Positions 1 to 10,554 of a stretch of 64,000 bases of DNA are shown here, one piece after another (position 1 is the stretch's first letter; every line of letters begins with the position of its first letter). Under the pieces are notes generated by a model. The model saw nothing but the letters and a program-made list of their open reading frames with translations. It ran no database searches and had not been told where the DNA came from. Made by a program: the position numbers and the translations under genes. Origin of the DNA: Actinomycetota bacterium (GTDB taxonomy: Bacteria; Actinomycetota; Actinomycetes; Actinomycetales; Microbacteriaceae); the NCBI GenBank assembly GCA_018268455.1, contig JAFDWM010000290.1:207493-271492 (forward strand). Reading direction: 5' to 3'.

Positions 1-444
1 GGCCATCGCGCCGAATGCGCCGTGCGTGGACGTGTGCGAGTCGCCGCAGACCACGGTGATACCCGGCATGGTCAGGCCCAGCTGCGGGCCGACGACGTGC
101 ACGATGCCCTGCTCGGCGTCGCCCAGCGAGTGCAGGCGCACGCCGAACTCCTCGGCGTTGCGACGCAGCGTCTCGATCTGCGTGCGGCTGGTGAGATCGG
201 CGATCGGCTTGTCGATCGCCAGCGTCGGGGTGTTGTGATCCTCAGTGGCGATGGTCAGGTCGAGGCGGCGCAGCGGGCGCCCCTCTGCGCGCAGGCCGTC
301 GAACGCCTGCGGACTGGTGACCTCGTGTACCAGGTGCAGATCGATGTAGATGAGGTCCGGCTCGCCGTCAGCGCCCTTGACGACCAGATGGTCGTCCCAG
401 AGCTTCTCCGCCAGGGTGCGGGGCCGGGGGGATGCGTCGTTCAT
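1..444 (-). CDS. leuC: 3-isopropylmalate dehydratase large subunit, N-terminal part (cut by window edge)
   Basis: Large subunit of isopropylmalate isomerase, which turns 2-isopropylmalate into 3-isopropylmalate in leucine synthesis. The 148 visible residues show the family start ([12 protein letters not shown]), the [18 protein letters not shown] segment and [12 protein letters not shown] near the cut, all typical of the aconitase superfamily. The [4Fe-4S] cysteines would lie further on, outside the window. The ATG at 444 has a GGAGAAG ribosome site 7 bases upstream. The gene follows a leucine-rich leader peptide and a hairpin, so its expression probably responds to charged leucine tRNA. leuD presumably follows to the left. 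Confidence 0.95.
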   Translation of the reverse strand, partial: MNDASPRPRTLAEKLWDDHLVVKGADGEPDLIYIDLHLVHEVTSPQAFDGLRAEGRPLRRLDLTIATEDHNTPTLAIDKPIADLTSRTQIETLRRNAEEFGVRLHSLGDAEQGIVHVVGPQLGLTMPGITVVCGDSHTSTHGAFGAMA

Positions 445-502
445 GCGTTGCTTCTCCTGGGTTGATGGTGCGGCCACATCCCGTGGAAGACAGGGTGAGA
501 CT

Positions 503-540
503 CCGCGGCGAGGAAGGCCTAGATCGAGGTCTCGCCGCGG
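503..540 (-). promoter_or_regulatory. leader hairpin of the leuC attenuator
   Basis: A perfect 10-bp stem pairs 531-540 with 503-512 (CCGCGGCGAG / CTCGCCGCGG in the transcript). The 5' arm lies inside the leader peptide gene, just after its leucine codons, so a ribosome stalled there would cover it. No U-run terminator follows, so control may act on translation or through a structure I cannot resolve. The leuA leader has the same layout. Confidence 0.7.
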
Positions 541-569
541 CTGCTAAGGAGAAGCTGCACCGCCTGCAT
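519..569 (-). CDS. leucine leader peptide upstream of leuC
   Basis: This 16-residue open frame reads [16 protein letters not shown]. Three consecutive leucine codons (CTT CTC CTT) sit directly before the 5' arm of the hairpin at 503-540, and the stop codon falls in the hairpin loop. A TAGACT -10 box 7 bases before the ATG suggests a leaderless transcript that begins with this peptide. The leader before leuA (6201-6254) has the same plan and similar sequence, which makes chance unlikely. It is probably a ribosome-stalling sensor of leucine supply for leuC(D). Confidence 0.75.
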   Translation of the reverse strand: MQAVQLLLSSRGETSI

Positions 570-576
570 GCCGATG

Positions 577-582
577 AGTCTA
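577..582 (-). promoter_or_regulatory. -10 box of the leuC leader transcript
   Basis: TAGACT on the minus strand, followed by 7 bases and the ATG of the leader peptide (569). This fits a leaderless start. No clear -35 is visible. Confidence 0.6.
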
Positions 583-632
583 CCGGCGGCCAAGGTAGGA
601 GTATCCCACCCACCCTGGCTGCCGGACTCCCG

Positions 633-1634
633 TCACTCCGCGAGGGTGCGCTCCCGGCGCTTCTCCCGGCCGGATGCGATCAGGCTCGCCCCGGTGGCGC
701 CGAGCATCGCGACGACGATCACGGTCAGCGACAGCCAGATCGGCACATCCGGCGCCCACTCGATGGGCTGGCCGCCGTTGATGAACGGGACGCTGTTCTC
801 GTGCATCGCGTGCAACACGAGCTTCACGCCGATGAAGGCGAGGATGATGGCGATGCCGTAGTGCAGGTAGCGCAGGCGGTCGAGCAGGTCGCCGAGCAGG
901 AAGTAGAGCTGGCGCAGGCCCATCAGCGCGAAGATGTTCGCGGTGAACACCAGGAAGCTGTTCTGGGTGATGCTGAAGATCGCCGGGATGGAGTCGATCG
1001 CGAACATCAGATCCGTCACGCCGATCGTGACGAAGACGATGATCATCGGGGTCCACACGCGCTTGCCGTCGATGACCGTGCGCAGCTTCGGGCCGTCGAA
1101 CTCGTCGCTGACAGGGACGACGCGGCGCACGAGACGCACGGCGAAGCTCTCCTTGGCGGCGGTCTGGTCCTCCTGCTCCTTCTCCGGCATGGCCTGGCGG
1201 ATCGCGGTGTAGATGAGGAAGGCACCGAAGAGGTAGAACACCGGCGCGAAGTTCTCGATGATCGTGACGCCGAGCAGGATGAAGATGCCGCGCAGCACGA
1301 GGGCGATGATGATTCCCACCATCAACACCTCCTGCTGCAGCTTCCGCGGCACGGAGAACTGCGCCATGATCAGCACGAACACGAAGAGGTTGTCGATCGA
1401 GAGGCTGTACTCGAGCGCCCAGCCGGTGAGGAACTCTCCGGCGTGCTGTGCACCCGCGACGGCGAGCAGGAGTCCGGCGAAGCCGAGCGCGAGCGCGACG
1501 TAGAACACCACCCAGAGGGTGGACTCCTTGGTGGAGGGGATGTGCGGTCGCCAGCGCACGATGAGCAGGTCGCCGGCCAGGATCAGCAGCAGGACGGCGA
1601 GGGAGGCGATTTCGAACCAGACGGGAACGTCCAC
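633..1634 (-). CDS. TerC/Alx family integral membrane protein, probable metal exporter
   Basis: A 333-residue polytopic protein of the TerC family, with about seven to nine hydrophobic segments and the conserved SLSIDNLFVFVLIM and DLMFAIDSIPAIF motifs, whose acidic residues lie in membrane helices. Family members such as E. coli Alx take part in manganese export or resistance to metal and tellurite stress. The GTG start at 1634 puts the hydrophobic VPVWFEIASLAVLLL segment at the N terminus and has AAAGG upstream; an upstream ATG at 1697 would read through the riboswitch. The yybP-ykoY-type riboswitch in the leader supports a manganese role. Confidence 0.9.
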   Translation of the reverse strand: MDVPVWFEIASLAVLLLILAGDLLIVRWRPHIPSTKESTLWVVFYVALALGFAGLLLAVAGAQHAGEFLTGWALEYSLSIDNLFVFVLIMAQFSVPRKLQQEVLMVGIIIALVLRGIFILLGVTIIENFAPVFYLFGAFLIYTAIRQAMPEKEQEDQTAAKESFAVRLVRRVVPVSDEFDGPKLRTVIDGKRVWTPMIIVFVTIGVTDLMFAIDSIPAIFSITQNSFLVFTANIFALMGLRQLYFLLGDLLDRLRYLHYGIAIILAFIGVKLVLHAMHENSVPFINGGQPIEWAPDVPIWLSLTVIVVAMLGATGASLIASGREKRRERTLAE

Positions 1635-1662
1635 AAGGGCCTTTCGAGGGGGTCGGCAGGAA

Positions 1663-1763
1663 CCGAAAGTCTCTCCCCCGCCGGTCGGCGGCCACACGCC
1701 CGGAGGCCCGACGGCGGGCCTCGTGATGACGATCGTGTGAAAGCGGGATACTCCCCTTCGCGG
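1663..1763 (-). ncRNA. yybP-ykoY (manganese) riboswitch upstream of the TerC gene
   Basis: In the transcript, GGGGAGUA (1749-1756), GUCAUCACG (1722-1730) and GGGGGAGAGACUUUC (1665-1679) occur in the order and spacing of the yybP-ykoY class. The ends pair as a P1-like helix (CCG.GAAG at 1756-1763 with CUUUCGG at 1663-1669). GC-rich arms at about 1680-1720 can form the inner helix. This class binds Mn2+ and often precedes TerC/Alx or exporter genes, as here. The assignment rests on motif recognition, not a covariance search. Confidence 0.75.
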
Positions 1764-1768
1764 ATCTC

Positions 1769-1774
1769 AGTCTA
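1769..1774 (-). promoter_or_regulatory. -10 box of the riboswitch-TerC transcript
   Basis: TAGACT on the minus strand ends 5 bases before the first riboswitch helix, so the RNA would start almost exactly at P1. The rest of the gap up to uppS (1775-1959) shows no gene. Confidence 0.6.
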
Positions 1775-1959
1775 TCGGACCCACGGGGTGGGCTCGAGTC
1801 ACCCGGCTCCGGCCTGGCGATCGTCCTGCACAATCGGGTCCGAGATCGAGTCATCCACTTTCTGGGGAGGATCCGCCGACCTGGACTTCGAATGTCGGCT
1901 GCGACTGCCCCGTCTCGTCCTTCGAATCGCACCACATCGACGAACGGGACAGAGGCAGT

Positions 1960-2784
1960 TCAGGCCTCGTCGAGCTCATCGGGCGTGTCGACGGCGCCGC
2001 CGAACCGACGGTCCCGGTCGAGGTAGATCCCGATCGCACGCCACAGCTCCTCGCGCGAGAAGTCCGGCCACAGCGTGTCGAGGAACACCATCTCCGCGTA
2101 CGCCGACTGCCAGAGCAGGAAGTTCGAGGTGCGCTGCTCACCCGAGCTGCGCAGGAACAGGTCGACGTCCGGCATGTCCGGGATGTACAGGTGTCGGCGG
2201 ATCGTCTTCTCCGTGATCGCCCCGGGGCGCATCCGCCCGGCCTTCACGTCCTCGGCGATCGCGCGCATGGCGTCGACGAGCTCGACCCGGCCGCCGTAGT
2301 TGATGCACATCGTGAGCGTGAGCCCGTCGTTGCCGCGGGTCAGCTGCTCGGCGATCTGCAACTCCTTGATCACCGAGCCCCACAGCCGCGGCTTGCGCCC
2401 CGCCCACCGGATCCGCACGTTCCACTCGTTGAGCTGATCGCGACGACGGTGCAGCACATCCCTGTTGTAGCCCATGAGGAACCGCACCTCTTCGGGCGAG
2501 CGCGCCCAGTTCTCCGTCGAGAACGCGTACACGCTGAGGTGCTTGACGCCCGCCTGGATCGCTCCCGCGACGACGTCGAGCAGCACCTCCTCACCGGCCT
2601 TGTGTCCTTCGATGCGGTTGAGCCCCTGGCGGTTCGCCCAGCGGCCGTTGCCGTCCATCACGATCGCCACGTGCTCCGGCACCGCCGGAAAGGCCGGCGG
2701 CTGAACGCCGGTCCAGTCCAGCGGGCGGTACGGGACCGCGTCCTTGTGCGTGTACGGCTTGGGCGTGCGGGAGAGCGGACTCAC
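1960..2784 (-). CDS. uppS: isoprenyl (undecaprenyl) diphosphate synthase
   Basis: A cis-prenyltransferase that extends an allylic diphosphate with isopentenyl diphosphate to make the lipid carrier of cell-wall synthesis. It has the MDGNGRWA motif (catalytic Asp about residue 44), YAFSTENW, and the C-terminal [15 protein letters not shown] motif. The GTG start at 2784 overlaps the recO stop (GTGA) and has GGAAGGAA upstream, giving 274 residues, normal for the family. It is translationally coupled to recO. Confidence 0.95.
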   Translation of the reverse strand: MSPLSRTPKPYTHKDAVPYRPLDWTGVQPPAFPAVPEHVAIVMDGNGRWANRQGLNRIEGHKAGEEVLLDVVAGAIQAGVKHLSVYAFSTENWARSPEEVRFLMGYNRDVLHRRRDQLNEWNVRIRWAGRKPRLWGSVIKELQIAEQLTRGNDGLTLTMCINYGGRVELVDAMRAIAEDVKAGRMRPGAITEKTIRRHLYIPDMPDVDLFLRSSGEQRTSNFLLWQSAYAEMVFLDTLWPDFSREELWRAIGIYLDRDRRFGGAVDTPDELDEA

Positions 2785-3509
2785 CGGTTTCCTTCCACGA
2801 GCGAGAGTGAGCGGATCCCCCGCTCGAGATGCCACTGGGCGTAGGCGGCGATGACCCCGGATGCCGCGGCCGCATCCCGGTCGGGCGCCGCGTCGACGCG
2901 CTCCCAGTCGCCGGCCATGAGAGCGCGGAGCACCTCCAGCGCGGTCGCGGGGATCCGCGGGCTGCCGACCGGCGCGCAGTCGTCGCACACGATACCGCCC
3001 ATCTGCGCGACGAACACGGTGTGCGGGCCGGGCTTGGCGCAGCGGGCGCAGTCGTCGAACGAGGGCGCCCAGCCGCTCAGCGCCATCACCCGCAGCAGAT
3101 ACGAGTCGAGGATGCTGCGCGCCGCATGCTCACCGCGCGCGAGCGAGCGCAAACCCCCGACGAGGAGCAGGTACTGCTCCGGCGTCGCCTCGGCGTCGCC
3201 CAGCCGGTCGGCCGTCTCCACCATCGCGTTCGCGGCGGTGTACCGGTCGTAGTGCAGCGCGATGTCGGCGCCGTAGGATCCGAGCGACTCGGCCTGCTGC
3301 ACGATGTCGAGCGAGCGCCCCTGGTACAGCTGCACATCCGCCACCATGAAGGGCTCGAGGCGGGATCCGAACTTCGACGAGGTGCGGCGCACGCCCTTCG
3401 CCACAGCCCTGACCTTGCCGTGCGCGCGCGAGAGCATCGTCACGATCCGATCCGCCTCGCCGAGCTTGTGGGTGCGCAGGATCACCGCTTCGTCTCGGTA
3501 AGTGGGCAT
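2781..3509 (-). CDS. recO: DNA repair protein RecO
   Basis: RecO acts with RecF and RecR to load RecA on SSB-coated single-stranded DNA in gap repair. The 242 residues show the N-terminal OB-fold start ([20 protein letters not shown]) and a zinc site made of CARC near residue 150 and CDDC about 25 residues later. The ATG at 3509 is the first that gives the standard N terminus. Only 36 bases separate it from the divergent channel gene at 3546, so both promoters are compressed. The stop overlaps the uppS start. Confidence 0.95.
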   Translation of the reverse strand: MPTYRDEAVILRTHKLGEADRIVTMLSRAHGKVRAVAKGVRRTSSKFGSRLEPFMVADVQLYQGRSLDIVQQAESLGSYGADIALHYDRYTAANAMVETADRLGDAEATPEQYLLLVGGLRSLARGEHAARSILDSYLLRVMALSGWAPSFDDCARCAKPGPHTVFVAQMGGIVCDDCAPVGSPRIPATALEVLRALMAGDWERVDAAPDRDAAAASGVIAAYAQWHLERGIRSLSLVEGNR

Positions 3510-3545
3510 TGAACGATCATCCCACTCGCCGAGGAGAATGGAGCG

Positions 3546-4232
3546 GTGACCGAACCGACCTTCACCATCCCGCTCTGGGCCGATCTGCTGGGCGTGGGCC
3601 TGGGCGGCGTGCAGGGCGCCATGTTCGCGAGCGGGTTCCGGGGCGAACGGCGACTTGATCTGCTGGGCGTCGCGATCATCGGCATCATGATCGGGATGGG
3701 CGGCGGCCTCATCCGCGACATCATGCTCGGTCAGCCTCCCGCGACGCTGCAGAGCAACTGGTACCTCATCACCGCCGCAGGCGCGGCGCTCGTCGGCATG
3801 CTGCTCGCCGGCGTGTTCCAGCGTCTGAACGCGGTGGTGGTCGGGCTCGACGCCGTCGTGATCGGCATGTTCGGCGCATTCGGCACCAGCAAGGCCGTCG
3901 CGTTCGGGGTGCCGGAGATCCCCGCCGTGTTCATCGGCGTGTGTGCGGCGGTGGGCGGCGGCGTGCTGCGGGACATCCTGATGGGGCTGCCCGTGTCGAT
4001 CATGCACGTCGGATCCCTCTACGCGGTCGCCGCCGGCGCCGGCTGCACGTTCATCGTCGTCGCGCACGAGCTCGGCATGCCGATCGTCCTGGCCGCGATC
4101 ATCGCGATCGTCGTGACCGCGGTGATCCGGGTGCTGGCGGTCGTGTTCGACCTGTCGCTGCCGGAGCAGCGCGCCCTGTACCGGCGCCGGGTCGCGGTCG
4201 AGACCGGGATGATCCCGATCATCAAGCCCTGA
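3546..4232 (+). CDS. TRIC (UPF0126) family cation channel
   Basis: A 228-residue protein with seven predicted membrane helices in two repeats, carrying the paired family motifs [13 protein letters not shown] (about residue 56) and [13 protein letters not shown] (about residue 140). Prokaryotic homologues are trimeric cation channels of the TRIC family. The GTG start at 3546 has GAGGAG upstream; an ATG at 3538 is followed at once by a stop. It is monocistronic, with a strong hairpin terminator downstream. Confidence 0.88.
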   Translation: MTEPTFTIPLWADLLGVGLGGVQGAMFASGFRGERRLDLLGVAIIGIMIGMGGGLIRDIMLGQPPATLQSNWYLITAAGAALVGMLLAGVFQRLNAVVVGLDAVVIGMFGAFGTSKAVAFGVPEIPAVFIGVCAAVGGGVLRDILMGLPVSIMHVGSLYAVAAGAGCTFIVVAHELGMPIVLAAIIAIVVTAVIRVLAVVFDLSLPEQRALYRRRVAVETGMIPIIKP

Positions 4233-4278
4233 CGCCAGCGGGCACGCCCGCCCCGGTTAGCGACGGAAGACGACGTCG

Positions 4279-4320
4279 ACGAAGAAACGCGGCCCCCTGC
4301 GGGGAGCCGCGTTTCTTCGT
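4279..4320. terminator. bidirectional hairpin terminator
   Basis: A perfect 15-bp stem (4279-4293 with 4306-4320) with a 12-base loop lies between the convergent channel gene and leuA. The arm reads ACGAAGAAACGCGGC. The stem has A/T-rich outer ends, which suits termination in both directions. No long T-run follows. Confidence 0.8.
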
Positions 4321-4352
4321 GTGCGGCGCGCTCGATGACGAGCGCGCGGGCG

Positions 4353-6140
<1,788 letters not shown>

Positions 6141-6182
6141 TCAGAATGTTCGCTTCAGAAAGGGGGCGGGCCAACGCGAACA

Positions 6183-6222
6183 CCGCGACGAGTGGGGCCC
6201 TCAGAAACGGGACTCGTCGCGG
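6183..6222 (-). promoter_or_regulatory. leader hairpin of the leuA attenuator
   Basis: A perfect 11-bp stem pairs CCGCGACGAGT (6212-6222) with ACTCGTCGCGG (6183-6193) in the transcript. The 5' arm starts three bases after the last leucine codon of the leader peptide. An 8-base copy of the 5' arm, GCGACGAG, recurs at 6132-6139, just before the leuA start, and could pair with the same 3' arm. This gives two exclusive structures. Confidence 0.75.
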
Positions 6223-6254
6223 CAGCTAAGAAGGAGCAGACCGCCTGCGCGCAT
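6201..6254 (-). CDS. leucine leader peptide upstream of leuA
   Basis: The 17-residue frame reads MRAGGLLLLSCRDESRF, with four leucine codons in a row (CTG CTC CTT CTT) directly before the hairpin 5' arm and a TGA in the loop. The -10 box TAGCAT ends 6 bases before the ATG, so the mRNA probably starts at this codon. The match in plan and sequence to the leader at 519-569 supports a real leucine-sensing leader gene. Leucine attenuators of actinobacterial leuA are an established type. Confidence 0.8.
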   Translation of the reverse strand: MRAGGLLLLSCRDESRF

Positions 6255-6260
6255 GCGCCC

Positions 6261-6266
6261 ATGCTA
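6261..6266 (-). promoter_or_regulatory. -10 box of the leuA leader transcript
   Basis: TAGCAT on the minus strand, 6 bases before the leader peptide ATG at 6254; consistent with a leaderless transcript. Confidence 0.6.
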
Positions 6267-6347
6267 GCACGGCGTCATCCGGGCCTCAGCGCCGCGACGG
6301 ACCTGCGAGAATCGATGCACGCCGGCAGACGATCTGAGGAGTTTCGC

Positions 6348-7769
6348 GTGCAGTACATCTCGACCCGCGGTGGCGGAGAGCCGAAGACCTACAGCGAGGC
6401 ACTGCTGGAGGGTCTCGCCGTCGACGGCGGACTGCTCGTGCCCGAGCGCCTCCCCGAGGTCGACGCTGCGACGCTCGAGTCCTGGCGCGCGCTCGGCTAC
6501 GCGGAGCTCGCGACCGAGGTGCTCGGCCTGTTCGCCACCGACATCCCGCGCGCCGATCTGGCGGGCCTGTGCGCCGCCGCGTACTCCCCCGCGGTCTTCG
6601 CGGAGCCGGTGCCGCTGCGCCCGATCGGGGACGGGATCACTCTGGTCGGGCTCTCCGAGGGGCCGACGCTGGCGTTCAAGGACATGGCGATGCAGTTCCT
6701 CGGCCAGGCCCTCGAGTACGCGCTCGAGCGCACCGGCGGCGTGCTGAACATCGTCGGTGCGACCTCCGGCGACACCGGATCCGCCGCCGAGCACGCCCTG
6801 CGCGGCAAAGACCGCATCACCGTGTTCATGCTCTCGCCGCAGGGCCGGATGAGCGCGTTCCAGCGCGCGCAGATGTACTCGCTGCAGGACGCGAACGTGC
6901 ACAACATCGCGGTCGAGGGCGTGTTCGACGACTGCCAGAACCTCGTCAAGGCGCTCGCCGGCGATCTCGACTTCAAGCGGGCGCAGCACCTCGGCGCGGT
7001 CAACTCGATCAATCTCGCCCGCATCACCGCGCAGGTCGTCTACTACTTCTGGGCCTGGCTGCGCGCCACCGATGCCCTGCCCGAGACCGAGCGCGCGGGC
7101 TTCGAGGTCTCGTTCGCCGTGCCGTCCGGCAACTTCGGCAACATCCTGTCCGGCTTCTTCGCCCGGGGCATGGGCGTTCCGGTGCGCCGCCTCGTGCTCG
7201 CCGCCAACGAGAACAACGTGCTGGACGAGTTCTTCCGCACCGGTGTGTACCGCCCGCGCAGCGCCGAGCAGACGCTGGCGACCTCGAGCCCGTCGATGGA
7301 CATCTCCAAGGCCTCCAACCTCGAGCGCTTCATCTTCGACCTCGTCGGCCGGGATCCGCGTCGCGTCGTCGCCGCCTGGGACGACCTCGCCGCCACCGGC
7401 GCCTTCGACTTCACCGCCGACCTCGCCCGCTTCGCCGACGAGTTCGGCATCGTGAGCGGCACCAGCACGCATGCCGACCGCCTCGCCACGATCCGCTCGG
7501 TGCATGCGTCCAGCGGCACCATCATCGACCCGCACACAGCCGACGGCGTGCATGTGGCGGCGTCCTTCGTGGAGGACGGCGTGCCGATGCTCGTGCTGGA
7601 GACCGCCAAGCCGGAGAAGTTCGGCGAGACGATCACCGAGGCGCTCGGCATCGACCTTCCGCTGTCCGAGGAGCTGCAGGCGCTGCTCGCCGCCGAACAG
7701 CGCGTCGTGGAGATCGCGAACGACGAGGCCGTGCTGCGCGAAATCATCGAGACCTCCGCCCTGCACTGA
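6348..7769 (+). CDS. thrC: threonine synthase
   Basis: PLP enzyme that converts O-phosphohomoserine to threonine. At 473 residues it is the long ThrC type. It starts with YISTRGGGEPKTYSEALLEG and carries the PLP lysine in TLAFKDMAMQF (Lys111), the phosphate-binding GATSGDTGSAAEHAL and PSGNFGNILSGF. The GTG at 6348 is chosen because GAGGAG lies 6 bases upstream; the open frame extends further back only as antisense to leuA. It stands alone rather than with hom or thrB. Confidence 0.95.
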   Translation: MQYISTRGGGEPKTYSEALLEGLAVDGGLLVPERLPEVDAATLESWRALGYAELATEVLGLFATDIPRADLAGLCAAAYSPAVFAEPVPLRPIGDGITLVGLSEGPTLAFKDMAMQFLGQALEYALERTGGVLNIVGATSGDTGSAAEHALRGKDRITVFMLSPQGRMSAFQRAQMYSLQDANVHNIAVEGVFDDCQNLVKALAGDLDFKRAQHLGAVNSINLARITAQVVYYFWAWLRATDALPETERAGFEVSFAVPSGNFGNILSGFFARGMGVPVRRLVLAANENNVLDEFFRTGVYRPRSAEQTLATSSPSMDISKASNLERFIFDLVGRDPRRVVAAWDDLAATGAFDFTADLARFADEFGIVSGTSTHADRLATIRSVHASSGTIIDPHTADGVHVAASFVEDGVPMLVLETAKPEKFGETITEALGIDLPLSEELQALLAAEQRVVEIANDEAVLREIIETSALH

Positions 7770-7782
7770 GCGCGCTTCACCC

Positions 7783-7788
7783 TAGGCT
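7783..7788 (+). promoter_or_regulatory. -10 box for the DUF2207 gene
   Basis: TAGGCT, then 7 bases, then the ATG at 7796; no Shine-Dalgarno. A leaderless start is likely. Confidence 0.6.
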
Positions 7789-7795
7789 GGCTGGC

Positions 7796-9595
7796 ATGAC
7801 GGCTCGATTGCGCCCTCGACTGCTGGCGTTCCTCGGCGCCATCGCGCTGGTGCTCGTCCCGCTGCTCGCCGCGCCCGCGGCCTTCGCCGACGCCGACGAC
7901 TTCTCCTATGCGTCCTGGGACAGCGACTATCAGCTCAGCCGGGATGACCAGGGGCGGGCCGAACTGCGGGTCACCGAGACGCTGGTGGCCGATTTCCCCG
8001 ATTTCGATCAGAATCACGGCATCATCCGCGGACTGCCGACCTGGTACGAGGGCGCCCCGCTGCATCTGCGCATCGTGTCGATCACCGATGGCTCCGGCAA
8101 GAACCTGCCCTATGACGATGATGAGACGGAGAACGGCGAACGTCAGATCAGGATCGGCGATCCCGACACCTTCCAGCACGGGCTCACCACCTACCGGATC
8201 ACGTACACGATGCGCGATGTGGTGCATCGTCCGTCCGATCGTGCGATCGACGAGTGGTACTGGAACCTGCTGCCGCTGAACTCGTCGCAGCCGATCGCCA
8301 GGTTCTCCGCGATCCTGACGTTCGATCCCGCGATCAGCGCGGCGATGATCGGAGCACCGTCCTGCTATGACGGGGCCGCCGGCTCCACGCAGACGTGCAC
8401 GCTCGCACCCGACGCGTCGTCGAAGCAGAGCTTCACCGTGTCCAAGGACGACATCCCGGCCGGATCCGGCGTCACCGTCGCCTTCCCGATGACGCTCGGC
8501 ACCTTCGCCCAGGCGCCCGCGCGGATTCCGGATCCGGCCACCGACGTCGCACCGTACCCCTTCTCCGCGCTCGGCGCGCTGCTCGGGATCGGTGGCCCCG
8601 TGATCGGCATCGCCGTGCTGCGCCGGCAGGGGCGCCGCAGCGGTCGCGGCATCGTCGTGGCCCAGTACGACGTGCCCGCGAACCTGCCACCCGTCCTCGC
8701 CGCCGAGCTCGAGGGGCGGCGATCCGCCGCGACCTCCGCCGAGATCGTGCATCTCGCCGTGCACAAGGCGATCCGCATCTCCGATGGCGAGAGCAAGCCG
8801 GTGCTGGAGTTGCAGGATCCGTCCTTCGCGGCGGATCCGCTCGATGCGCAGGCGCTGACCGCTCTCTTCCCCGGCTCTCAGGCAGGCGCGACGCTGCATC
8901 TCGACCAGCCGAACGACGCGCTCGTCGCACGGTTGAAGGCGCTCGACGGATCCGCGGGCGTCGCCGCGCTGCAGCGCGGTCTGCGGGAGCGACGCCGCCC
9001 CGTCCTGGCCGTCGTGATGAGCGCCATCGGCGTCGCCACCGGGCTCGCCGCGGTCGCTCTCGCGGTGCCAGGCATGGCCGTCGGGCGTCCCGCGGCGATC
9101 GCGTCCTTCGTCGTCGCGATCGTGCTGACCGTAGTCGCGGTCGCGTGCCTGATCGTGGCGCTGCCGCGGCGTGCGGTGCTCACCCCGCAGGGTGCCGAGG
9201 CGCGCGAGTATCTGCTCGGCGTGCGCGAATACATCCGGCTCGCGGAGGCGGACCGGATCCGCATGCTGCAGTCGTATCGCGGCGCCGAGCGGCGCGCCGA
9301 CGGCAACGCGGATGTGGTGGTGCTGTACGAGCGGCTCCTCCCGTACGCGATGCTGTTCGGGATGGAGCGGGAGTGGGGCAAGGTGCTCGCCGTGCAGTAC
9401 GAACGCGACGACGTGGTGCCCGGCTGGTACGCCGGCTACACCGGCGCGAGCTTCGCCCATTCGCTCGACGGCATGAACAGCTCGCTCAGCCCCACGCCGA
9501 CGCCGAGCACGTCCTCGAGCTCGAGCTCGAGCGGCTCGTTCGGCGGCGGCTTCTCCGGCGGCGGCGGGGGCGGCGGGTCGTCCGGCGGCTGGTGA
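7796..9595 (+). CDS. DUF2207 domain membrane protein
   Basis: A 599-residue protein with a cleavable signal peptide (residues 1-31, cleavage after AFA), an extracellular DUF2207 domain to about residue 230, a membrane helix near 256-276, a cytoplasmic stretch, then a pair of helices near 400-455. The tail is low complexity: a Pro-Thr run, about ten serines, then a glycine-rich end. Glycine/serine tails of this kind are common in DUF2207 proteins. Function is unknown; a surface or envelope role is an inference. It is likely expressed from a leaderless promoter directly behind thrC. Confidence 0.85.
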   Translation: MTARLRPRLLAFLGAIALVLVPLLAAPAAFADADDFSYASWDSDYQLSRDDQGRAELRVTETLVADFPDFDQNHGIIRGLPTWYEGAPLHLRIVSITDGSGKNLPYDDDETENGERQIRIGDPDTFQHGLTTYRITYTMRDVVHRPSDRAIDEWYWNLLPLNSSQPIARFSAILTFDPAISAAMIGAPSCYDGAAGSTQTCTLAPDASSKQSFTVSKDDIPAGSGVTVAFPMTLGTFAQAPARIPDPATDVAPYPFSALGALLGIGGPVIGIAVLRRQGRRSGRGIVVAQYDVPANLPPVLAAELEGRRSAATSAEIVHLAVHKAIRISDGESKPVLELQDPSFAADPLDAQALTALFPGSQAGATLHLDQPNDALVARLKALDGSAGVAALQRGLRERRRPVLAVVMSAIGVATGLAAVALAVPGMAVGRPAAIASFVVAIVLTVVAVACLIVALPRRAVLTPQGAEAREYLLGVREYIRLAEADRIRMLQSYRGAERRADGNADVVVLYERLLPYAMLFGMEREWGKVLAVQYERDDVVPGWYAGYTGASFAHSLDGMNSSLSPTPTPSTSSSSSSSGSFGGGFSGGGGGGGSSGGW

Positions 9596-9611
9596 GTGCG
9601 CACCGACCGGA

Positions 9612-10553
9612 TCAGGGGATCAGCGCGAGCTTTCCGCCGGGGTGTCCTTCGGCAAGGAATCGCGTCGCCTCGACGGCATCCGCGAGCGGATAGGTGCGCG
9701 CGAGCGGCACCGTGAGCATCCCCTCGTCGGCGAGCCGCGTGAGCTCCCCGCGGATCCCGTCGCGGAAGGCGGCGCTGGCAGGCTGAGAGCCCGCGATACT
9801 GCGGAAGCCGTGCCGGGCGGCACGGGCCGGTGCCGCGATCGTGACGATCCGGGAGGTGTCAGCGACGACCGCCAGCGACACGTCAACGGCCTCGTCGGTG
9901 CCGACGGCATCGAGCGCGGCGTGCACGGGGAATCCGAGCGCGCGAACCCGGCCTTCGAGTCCGTCGCCGTAGGGGACGGGGATCCCGCCGAAGCGGCGCA
10001 CCCGTTCGGCGCCGGCTTCGCTCGTCGTGCCGATCACGCGCACTCCGCGCAGCGCCGCGAGCTGCAGCACCGTGACGCCGACGGCGCCGGATGCTCCGTG
10101 CAGCAGCACGGTCTCGCCCCGAGCGGCATGCACGCGCTCGAGCATCTCCGCGGCCGTGGTGCCGGCGAGCAGCAGGTTCGCCGCCTCGGCGTGCGACAGC
10201 GGCGAGGGCTTGCGGAACGCCTTGTCGGCGGGGATCGTGAGCGTGGTCGCGTACCCGCCCTGCACGCGGAACGCGATGACCTCGTCACCCACGCGCGCCT
10301 CACCGGATCCGATGCGGGTGTCCGGCCCGATCGCAACGATCTCCCCGGAGATCTCGTAGCCGATCGGCACGGGCAGGACGACACCGGTGCGCGAAGCCGC
10401 GACGTGCTTGCGATCGGCCGGGTTCATGCCCGCGGCGTGCACCCGGACCGTCACCTCGCCCTGCCGCGGATCCGGCGCCGTCGCGTCGACGAGACGCCAG
10501 TTCTCCGCCGGCCCCCACGTCGGGGCGATCCACTGCCGTGCCGCGAAGGGCAT
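9612..10553 (-). CDS. NAD(P)H-dependent zinc-less alcohol dehydrogenase / quinone oxidoreductase
   Basis: A 313-residue member of the medium-chain dehydrogenase/reductase superfamily: an N-terminal GroES-like domain (VHAAGMNPADRKH, GYEISGEIVAIG) and a Rossmann domain with LLHGASGAVGVTVLQLA. The structural zinc cysteines are absent, as in the quinone oxidoreductase branch. Substrate unknown. It starts one base after the era stop and may be the last gene of the hrcA-era cluster, though its job has no obvious link to it. Confidence 0.85.
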   Translation of the reverse strand: MPFAARQWIAPTWGPAENWRLVDATAPDPRQGEVTVRVHAAGMNPADRKHVAASRTGVVLPVPIGYEISGEIVAIGPDTRIGSGEARVGDEVIAFRVQGGYATTLTIPADKAFRKPSPLSHAEAANLLLAGTTAAEMLERVHAARGETVLLHGASGAVGVTVLQLAALRGVRVIGTTSEAGAERVRRFGGIPVPYGDGLEGRVRALGFPVHAALDAVGTDEAVDVSLAVVADTSRIVTIAAPARAARHGFRSIAGSQPASAAFRDGIRGELTRLADEGMLTVPLARTYPLADAVEATRFLAEGHPGGKLALIP

Positions 10554-10554
10554 C

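Noticed and set aside
432-2216. A 594-codon plus-strand frame
   Set aside because: Antisense to the TerC gene, its riboswitch and uppS, and rich in His/Arg/Asp as mirror frames are.
2781-4067. RecO frame extended to 4067
   Set aside because: The extension is antisense to the TRIC channel; the family N terminus begins at 3509.
4279-4320. The perfect inverted repeat as an operator
   Set aside because: It lies between two convergent gene ends with A/T-rich outer stems, so a bidirectional terminator explains it.
9480-9595. Gly/Ser run as a tandem-repeat locus or contaminant
   Set aside because: Low-complexity Ser and Gly tails are normal in DUF2207 proteins.
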